NCBI RefSeq assembly: GCF_016920785.2
Contig: NW_024609884.1
Span: 30,300,080-30,364,079 of the forward strand
DNA length: 64,000 nucleotides
Reading direction: 5' to 3'
From: Ixodes scapularis
Lineage: Eukaryota; Arthropoda; Arachnida; Ixodida; Ixodidae
Below, piece by piece: positions 37,101-46,100 of the stretch; the first letter of the stretch is position 1; every line of letters begins with the position of its first letter. The notes under the pieces are model-generated. The model worked only from the letters and a program-made list of their open reading frames with translations. It had not been told where the DNA came from and did not search any database. The position numbers were made by a program, and so were the translations under genes.

Positions 37101-40100
37101 GTTCTCAACGATGTGGTGCCCGTTCTCAACGATGTGGTGCTCTTCTTATTTTAAGGGGGACACCACCCCGAAAAAAAAAAAATTTCTGCAAAAAAAGTTG
37201 ATTTTGAAAAATGCCATATGCACATCCACCAACATTTAGAGAGTACGGGTATTTCCAGAAAGTTTCATTAGTTTACACCGCTGAGTTAATTTTTTATAAA
37301 TTATTTTCGGTCCACCAATGCTAAAGAAAAGGTAGGGGTTGGAACAGCTTGAATGCATTTTTCTCCATTCCACTTTTTTAGCATAAATTTAACTTTAGGA
37401 AAACTATTGTTTGTTAATGGGACAAGAGGAAAGACTTACTCATTATTTTTCCCAACTAGAATTTTATGGACAGTGCAACTGTGGAATTGTTTTTTTTACT
37501 TTGTGGATGTCTTTTATAAAAGATGTTAGGATTTTGTAAACAACATAAAAGGCAAAACAATTATTTGATTTTTCACTGCGATGTTAACATAAAATAAATT
37601 GCTGCTTGGAAATTTTGTTTCCACGATTGCATTCTCCGGGCATTCTGCTGCAGATCTAGAGTAGAAAAATTTTGGGTATTACATTACTTTCCTAACGATA
37701 GCTTTCCTAAACAAAGTCTTTGTGTTCCTGATAAAAATGACTAATTTATTTTACAATTTATGTACACAAGTAAAACTTTGCACTGCATTCTGCCTTGCAA
37801 CTACCAGTATATATCTAAATTTCATTCATATTAAGCCATAGGTTCAAAAGTTGACCCTTTTGCAGTGGTGTCCCCCCTTAAGTATGTCTGCGTTTACTGT
37901 GCACTTTCTGCGTGCTCACTAAACGGGCGTCCCTCGCCATCAAAATGAGCAAAACAAAACAAAACCACTAATGCGAAGTGGGTAAACATACACAAAAATG
38001 AAATGCTAAAAAGAAAAGTGGGTCAGGGTCCAAAATATTTACACAACGAATGAGAAGAAGACCAGGGGCTTGAAAAACACTAGAAAGCACAAAGAAAATG
38101 AGAGCAATATCAAAGTAGCAACTGGAGAAGAGCAAAGGCCGTGTGCATATCAGATGGCGTAGCAAAGGAAAGCAGACGACGTGGAGCAGGTGGGAGAGCA
38201 GGCTGGGGAAACCAGGAGAGGAGATGCACGCCAAGGCCAATCGGAGAGTGGCGCTTCGGAGGAGCGTGCGCTTTGAACATTCAGCGTCGCTGGAGCTCTG
38301 CTCACTCTCTTCCGAAAAGCATCAATGACGTCGCCACCTTGATGCCGATGCCACTTCGAAGTGCGCTGAAACGAAGTGCGGGAAACCAGCTTTCAAACAA
38401 GACCAAGATGGTGCCGGTTGGGCTCTTCAGAGCTTACAAATTGTAGTTTTTTTAATATCTAGATATTGAATTGTGCTTTCATACTTTGGGAGAGTATACT
38501 GTGGACCATAAAGGCTTCAAAATTGTGAGTTTTGAACAAGAACATTTTTAGCGATTTTTTACTATTTTAAGACTCGCGTCACCCGTCAAGTAATGAGACT
38601 GGTAGCAAAACTGTGGTTTATTATTGCTGTCCTACAACTTACCGTAACTGTTATCACCTTCCACATAGGTCTCTCCCCTATCTTTACACTATTGCATATG
38701 AATTTTCCATAGTTGGAAACAGTGCTGCAGGACACTGTGTTGGTGTGTCAACCCCTTCAGCAGCGCCACTATTTTCTCCTTTCCCTCATCCACAGTTTTT
38801 GCCTATCCATTTCTTTTCTCAGTAGTGTGGTTGTTTTTCCGCACATAGATTGTCTCTTTGCTTCCGGGTTGTAATGGAACATCTAGTATGTCTCGTCACA
38901 CACGGCAGTGTTTTGTGGCGAGTCATGTTCCACTGAGAGTTGTTTCGTAAAGTAAGTGCAAATGTGTTTCCGGGTGTTTTTCTGCCTCTGACTGAGGTCT
39001 ACAGGCACCGTTTTGGGTAAACTTTGTATCCATTCAATTGTTTACATAAAATTTGTCAAACAGTCTCTTCATCAATATCCACCATGTCTGCTATCATCCA
39101 AATGCTTAATATCTGATCATTGCTACCAGTAGTGGAAAGAGGCACGGAGCCAAATTTGCACACACTTCATAGAACAGCTGACAGCTAACTAGACTTTGAA
39201 ACTTCATTATGCTTCTGCTATGACTTCGTTTCGGTGCACTATGATGTTTTTCTCTTTCCACCAGTGTGCCTTGTGAGATGAATATCCTAGCTGTCTTGCT
39301 GCTTTGGGAAATTTATTTGATTGTTTCAAAATTCCTGCCTTTGCTGTGTTGTTTCACTAAGTTATGAGGGGTGTACCTTGTTGCTTTACAATTTATTCTT
39401 TTACTGCAGATACCGGTCACTTAGAGGTCAACACACATGTCCACCTTCTCGACAGACTCACCCTGGAGCCAAATGCCCTTGCACCACCTGTATAGTAGCC
39501 TCTCTATGCCCTGCTGGAACCATTTTTTGGGAGCGCCTCACACCCATGCCTATACAGCTGCTTCCAGCGTATTAATGACCGCGAAATGGCGTCTCTGCAA
39601 GTTTTTTTTTCATGCTACCCATCATGTGATAACCACTGGGGGCCCAGCGAGGCTATACTCATGCGTGAACGGCTGAACGAAAGACGGCTGAACGATCAGA
39701 CACCGGCAATTACCGCCTCACGTGAATGCACACGACGCAGTGATTGAGTGGCGCCTGAGAGGGTTTGGCTGTCTTTCTGACACGTCGTACGACCAGTCGG
39801 TCGTTTGGTTATGCATGGATATGGCCTGACCGGTCCCCCGGTTATCATCTGCTGGGTAGCATGAAAAGGACCCCTATGAGGACGGCGTTTTATGGTCATT
39901 GATAAGGTGGAAGCAGCTGTCCAGGCGTGGGTGTGAGGCACTCCCAGAAATTGGTTTCAGCAGGGCATGGAGAGCCTACCACACAGGTTGTGCAAGGGCA
40001 TTCGTCCCCTTGGGGAGTCTGTTGAGAAGGTGGATATAGTGTATGCCTATCTCTAAATGACTGATATTTGTAGTAAAAATGTTTAGTCAATCAATATTCT

Positions 40101-43100
40101 CACGAACGTAATGTAACGAACCTCTCACGAACGCATCAGGGCTCAGCTTCATGCTTGGCATCCCCAAGGTACAAATTCAGTGCAACATTTTTTACTGTGT
40201 CTTTGTGGAATTTGTTACAGTTACCTACCTATATTTGTATTGCGCATTGGTAACTTACCTGTGCAGATGATTTTCAGAAAGCAACCACATCCATAGCTTA
40301 AAGCAAAGCACCCAACTTTTTGTTTTCAGCAGGTTTTTTTTTTCCTTATGCTTTTGCACTGGAGAGCCTCCAGTCAATCATTTCTATTTGCTGTCCTCTT
40401 CTTGTTTGCCATGGTGTATAGAGTTTTGAGTGCTGATTTTTTCCTTTGTTTCACTTGGTTTGTAGTTGCTATTCATGTTTGTAGCATTGTGTTACACCTC
40501 TATATAAGGCCTTCTGGTCTTTTAGGACCTAAGTGATGAATGAGAATTTCCTGCAGTACCTGTTCTGCTGAGGAAATGACATTTTGATGGCCCCTCCAAC
40601 TTCTCTATCTTGCTTTGCAGTGCTTTGTGAAGGCCCTGTACTCGTATGATCCATCAAAAGACTCTCTGCTTCCCTGCAAAGAAATTGGCCTGGCCTTCAA
40701 ACAGGGTGATATCCTGCAAGTGCTCAATCAGGAAGATCCCAACTGGTGGCAGGTATGACTGTCTGGCTTACTCTACTGGCTGGCCTCCCTTCATATTGTT
40801 TAACATGTTATTTTTGAGAGCATGAGTTCTCCAACTGGGTCCCTAGGAATCCAGGGTTTCCCCAAAGTACCCGTTTCCCAAGCTCCTAAATTTCCTCGGC
40901 ATTCTCTGTCCTGAAGTGTTCTTCTAGTCTAAGCACCAATTTAGAAGATCTGAGCCATTCGTAGGTGCATAACAAAGTGATAGACATTCTCTAGTATGTG
41001 CAGTAATGTTTACAAGGTCTGTACGCTTCCTTGACTGCTTTATTGCATCAGTGCCAAGATTGGGAGGGGTTCTTCAGCTATCGATTAAGAATGATTTATG
41101 TTCCTTGAGGTGAAAGGGTTTGAAAACCACTGCTCTAGAGAGCGGAATCTCTAGTGGCTTTTTATTGCTGAAATAAATGACCCGTTGTGCTCTGTTGCAG
41201 GCAAGGCGGGTTTCTCTTTCTGGTCCAGCTGGACTCATTCCATCCCAGGAGCTGGAGGAGCGGAGGCGAGCCTTTGTTCGTCCAGAATTCGACTACGCCA
41301 CAAAGACAAGTAGGCTCTTGTTGTTTCACACATCTGTGTTGCTTGTGGCTTGAATGGGGATGTCTGGCTAGAGTAAAACATTCATTGAGGGCTGCATGCA
41401 TGCAAAGGAAATATGACACATGGTCCCTTCTCCTCAGCAACATGGTCTCCTTTGAAACATTGGTGTAAAAGTGATGAAAGTGGCAGGAAAAAAAAATATA
41501 GATGAACAAAGAATGAAGGATTGGATGGTAGGGGTTTAGGCCATGTTAAAAAAAGGCTAGAAGACACTCAACAAAACAAATGATGCTGCCATGAGTGTAG
41601 ACACTCATGAATCCTCCTTGGCTCCACATGGCATCCTTGAACAATGTGTACGGCTTTGATATTGAAAATTGACTGCACAAATTGTCACGTGACTGCCAGA
41701 ATATTTATATCAACGTGCAAAGTGTAAGGGCAGGGTAAACGGGCAATTTGTGAGTTATTCTGGATGCATAGAATTTACATTTTTTTTAAATTTACATTTC
41801 TGGGTGATTGGTTTCATGAAACATACTTTGCATTAGGCTGAGATGTGTGATTGAGTTCCTCCACATTTATGTCATTGATGAGGCCACCTTGTTTTATTCT
41901 TTGCTGTATCGAATCCTCATAATATTTCTTTTTCTTTTTTAGAAATGTGTGGAACCAAGATTACAAAGAAGAAGAGAAAGACCATGTATGAAAGCAAGGC
42001 TTCTGCTGGTGAGCATTGTTCCCTCAAACTCAATGCTTTGAGTTGCTTTTTTAGAGGTGCAGTGTCACATTTTCTACATCTAATCAGGGTTACTAAAGTC
42101 TTGCTCTTTAATATGTCTCAGAGAAATGTAATGATCTGAATGCCGAGTCCTGAGGATTCACTTTTTGTCACTTTGATTCATCCAATACGGTCACCGACCG
42201 ATTTGTCATACACTTCCCATTATTCGGACGTTTTTGCGGAACCGTCACTCACCCTATAGAGTTAACGTATAACATTGACCGAAATTTCGGACACCTTAAA
42301 GCTTATTGCTTGATATTTCGCACATAATTTCTGTAATTTCCCCAGTTTACAGCCACAAAACAGCCGCCGCGATAGCGCCACAAGCTTAGTACTAAAGTCA
42401 CCGCCGTTTTGGTCGGGGTATCCTCAGGAATTGAAAAATTGAAATTAGGGGGGTGTCTATATTTGGGGGGGGGCGGGGGCCGGCGGGCGGGGGCGGGGGG
42501 CATTGAGAATAGAGGACGTGTTGCGAATTAAGGGGGTGCCTTCGGAAAAACAAGAAGCGTGTATAGGGAAATCACTGATTTTGGTTGTTTTGATTTTGCC
42601 CTGTAGCCTCAATCCCACGTTCTACGCAATAAACAAGCTGGGTTGAGGCTGTAGTCTTGTCTTCCGGTTCCGCTATAGCCAACATGGCCGCCGTCTGCCC
42701 ATTCTTATGGCTCTTCCAGTTCTTCTCGTGATCTGTGTTTTTCGAATGCGATCGTGAGAAGAGCGGCCGTCTGCCATTCTTGTGGTCTTTGAGCGCGAAG
42801 GTTTTTTGCCTATACGCTTAGTATTGAAGCAAGCTCGGTGGACTAAACGTTGTCTACAAATAGTGCCAAATGGCGCCAACTTCAACTTCGCTGTTTGTGC
42901 CAACGAGGTCGCCGACAAAGTGCAGCACCGTGATCAAACAGATCAACAAACAAGTGAAAAGTGAACAATAAAAAGCGGAAGTTGCACGAGAACTTAAAAT
43001 TGACATCAGACAAGTGGAAAGCAGCCAATACGCAGCGGAATATGCGCGGAAATGAGATATTTTGGCTGAAATCAATTTTTCGGACCGCTTGATTATTTGG

Positions 43101-46100
43101 ACAATTTCGGGGTCCCCTCCGAGTCTGAAAGATTGGTCGGCGACTGTACTACCATATTTGCTCGAGTAATAGTTGCACTTCTTATGAACAAGGCCTATGG
43201 GTCTGCTTTTCCGCAAAGCACGGGGATAATGAATCACTGTGATCGGCAGAAAAATGACAGCAATTTACGAGACAGAGATAACTTCTTCACGCGAAATTGT
43301 CTGTTCAGATCGCATTTTTACGGAGGATTGTGTTCTCGACTTTGTTATTCGTTGTGCTTTTTACGCACAATGCGATGATTGGCTGAATGTGGGCTCTACA
43401 GGAAAATCAATGGAAGGGCCTTGTTCATAAGGAGTGCAGCTATTACTCGAGCAAATTTGGTAATAAGCAGCTCAGTCAATGTGACCTTACTGAAGCCATA
43501 TTGATCTTGAATCAGTATTTTTAAAAAGAAGCCTTCAACTAAGTTTTGTGTGAAGTACTGCTGCCTTTCCCTAGGTTTAAAAGAAAGCTTGAGTGGATGT
43601 GTATAGTACTGGTTTTCATCTTCCTTTTTTTTTCTTTAGAGTTTGAGAAGGCGGAGCTGCTCCTGTATGAAGAAGTTGCCCGTATGCCTCCATTTGAGCG
43701 CAAAACCCTGGTCCTTGTTGGAGCTCAGGGCGTGGGAAGGCGCTCGCTCAAGAGCAAGCTGATCAGCTACGACCCTGTTCGTTTTGGAACGCCCCTTCCA
43801 CGTACGTTAACACAGCATGCCTCCTGTTTTGGTTATCTCTGATGGGAGAAGGAATGCAGGCTTTGCAAGACCATGCTTGAAGGGTCTCATAATTTTGATG
43901 CTCGCGTAATCCAAGTCTACAACATCTTGGAAGCATTCTGGGCATATTGTGTTATTAATTCTGGTGTAGTCTCAGAGTAGCCTGTTTCTAGATTGCACCC
44001 ACTTTACGAATTAATGGCAGTCTTAAATTGAATCAAATTGGTGTTGTCATATTATCTCTCCATCCTTGAGAACGGACCTAATATTGGTGCTTTTACATTC
44101 TTGATTCGTTGCTTTCTTGATTTTGTTATTCTGAGAACTTTTCTTGTTGGACACATTTCTGCAACGAGAACTTGTGGGCATATTAATTGTAATAAAAGTG
44201 GGGTTGTGAGTGTTTGCAGGTGTACTTGGTTGTCTCATACACGAGTATGTAAATAATTACCACTTGTGCTACTTCTTACACCGGTTGACATATAGTAAAT
44301 AAATGATATGATCTTATTACTCAGTAAAGGGTCACAGCCATTTAACCCTTTGACGGTAGAGTTTTTTTCCCAAAAGATGTTCCCCAGTGGTCGGGTTTGT
44401 TTCCAAATGAATAGTAAAAAGAAAAGGGCAATGCGCAGGTTTTCCCTCAATTATCTAGCCGGAGCACGTACAGTGCTTTCAAGCTGTTTAGGTTTAGAAG
44501 CATCAAATGAAAATATTGAAAACGAAAAGTTGTCACTTTTTCTTCTATTCGGTTTTATTTTGGCACGTCCGCTTCTGCGACATTCCGGCTGTTTCAGGAT
44601 ACAAACTGGAGGTACTTTACAGAGCTTCTCCATCAGTTGGTAAGCTCTCATGCTCCGAATTAAAATCTGAGAAGCATTCAAAGTTTGAAACGTTAGAGCC
44701 CCGTGCTCCAATTGCCTGTACTGCCGGGCTGCCGACCGTCTTGTGCGTATCATGCGCAAGGGCGCATAATTTAAAAACTATAAATTGTCCCAGCAAAGCA
44801 AAACACCGTGCTAATAGTTAACCAAAAACATAACAAATATCAGCGTCTTCCGCGGTGCGCACTGTTTCGCGTTTAGGCAGCCACTTTCTAATCTATGATC
44901 ATCGCCGTACGTGTATGGCGTTGACCGTCAGAGGGTTAGTATGTTTGAGTTTGCAAACTTGACTGAGGGTGTTAATGTATCCCCTGCCTAAATGCGCCAC
45001 TACATTTGTGTGCAGATACCTCACGCCCGATTCGGGAGACGGAGACCGACGGCAAGGTGTACTACTTTGTGTCACGCGAGGTAATGGAGGCAGACATTGC
45101 AGACAACAAGTACCTCGAGTGGGGTGAGCATGGCGGACACCTGTATGGCACAAAGCTGGACACACTACGTGCCGTCATCCGCTCAGGCAAGATGTGCGTC
45201 GTGGACTGCAGCCCCCAGGTGGGTTGTGAGGTTATACCTACTCTCATTATGAAAATATATCATGTCTTCAAAATTGCCCTTCCCCTTTAGAAAAATTTAC
45301 CTCTAATGTTAGTAGGGTCCTCCCTTTGTGCGCATGCATGTACTGTGGCCTGCTTTTAGTTTACCAGCTCTCACCCAGTGCTCTCTAGACAGACAGTCTG
45401 GAACACTATCACTGTCATACTTTAGTACTAAACTGCGGGAAAAAAAATATTGTCCCAGTTCTTTCACACTTGCATTGCCCAGGGGGAGTGAGTGGGGTCT
45501 AAACACTTTCCTGTTTTTTTTTTCAGTATCTGAAGGTGCTGAACACGCCCGAGTTCATGCCGTACGTCGTGTTTGTAGCAGCGCCCCAGGTAGAGCAACT
45601 GCGACAGATGCATGAGTATGGTCGTCACCACGGCTATGGAAGCAGCCGTAATTTGACGGTAAGATAGCGAGGTGCCCCTTATATTTTACATTGTGACATA
45701 CTGGAATTTCTCAGTCGTCTATAGGGCTTTTTCCTTTTCATTCTGCATCCCAGTTTGACAGAGCCATGAGTCGTCACGGGTCACGGCGAGCTCGAACCTT
45801 GGAAAGTCTGGCGTCTCTCCAGGAGGTGAGTAGTACTGTACTGTTGTTTGTTATTTCATCATACTGCCGAGATTTGCCTGGTCGACAGTCAGCCTTCGAG
45901 AAGGGGCACACATCCATGCCCATGTGTTAGCATGTATGCCCGTGGTGGTTCACTGGCAGCGTTGACATCAGGAGGGATTTGAAGTGAGAGACAGGCAAGC
46001 TTTCGAGGGTTACTAGGCCTGAGATTGTTGGTCTTGCTGTAAGACAATGAAGATTTGTAAGACAAAGAAGTCAATCATGATTCGGGTATGGTGTGGTCAC

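Larger units (their letters stand above)
42009..43639 (+). other. vari: Intron 9
   Basis: 1.6 kb intron almost filled by two TA-flanked elements, 42188-43146 and 43152-43460. A G-rich tract lies at about 42462-42500. Confidence 0.75.
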
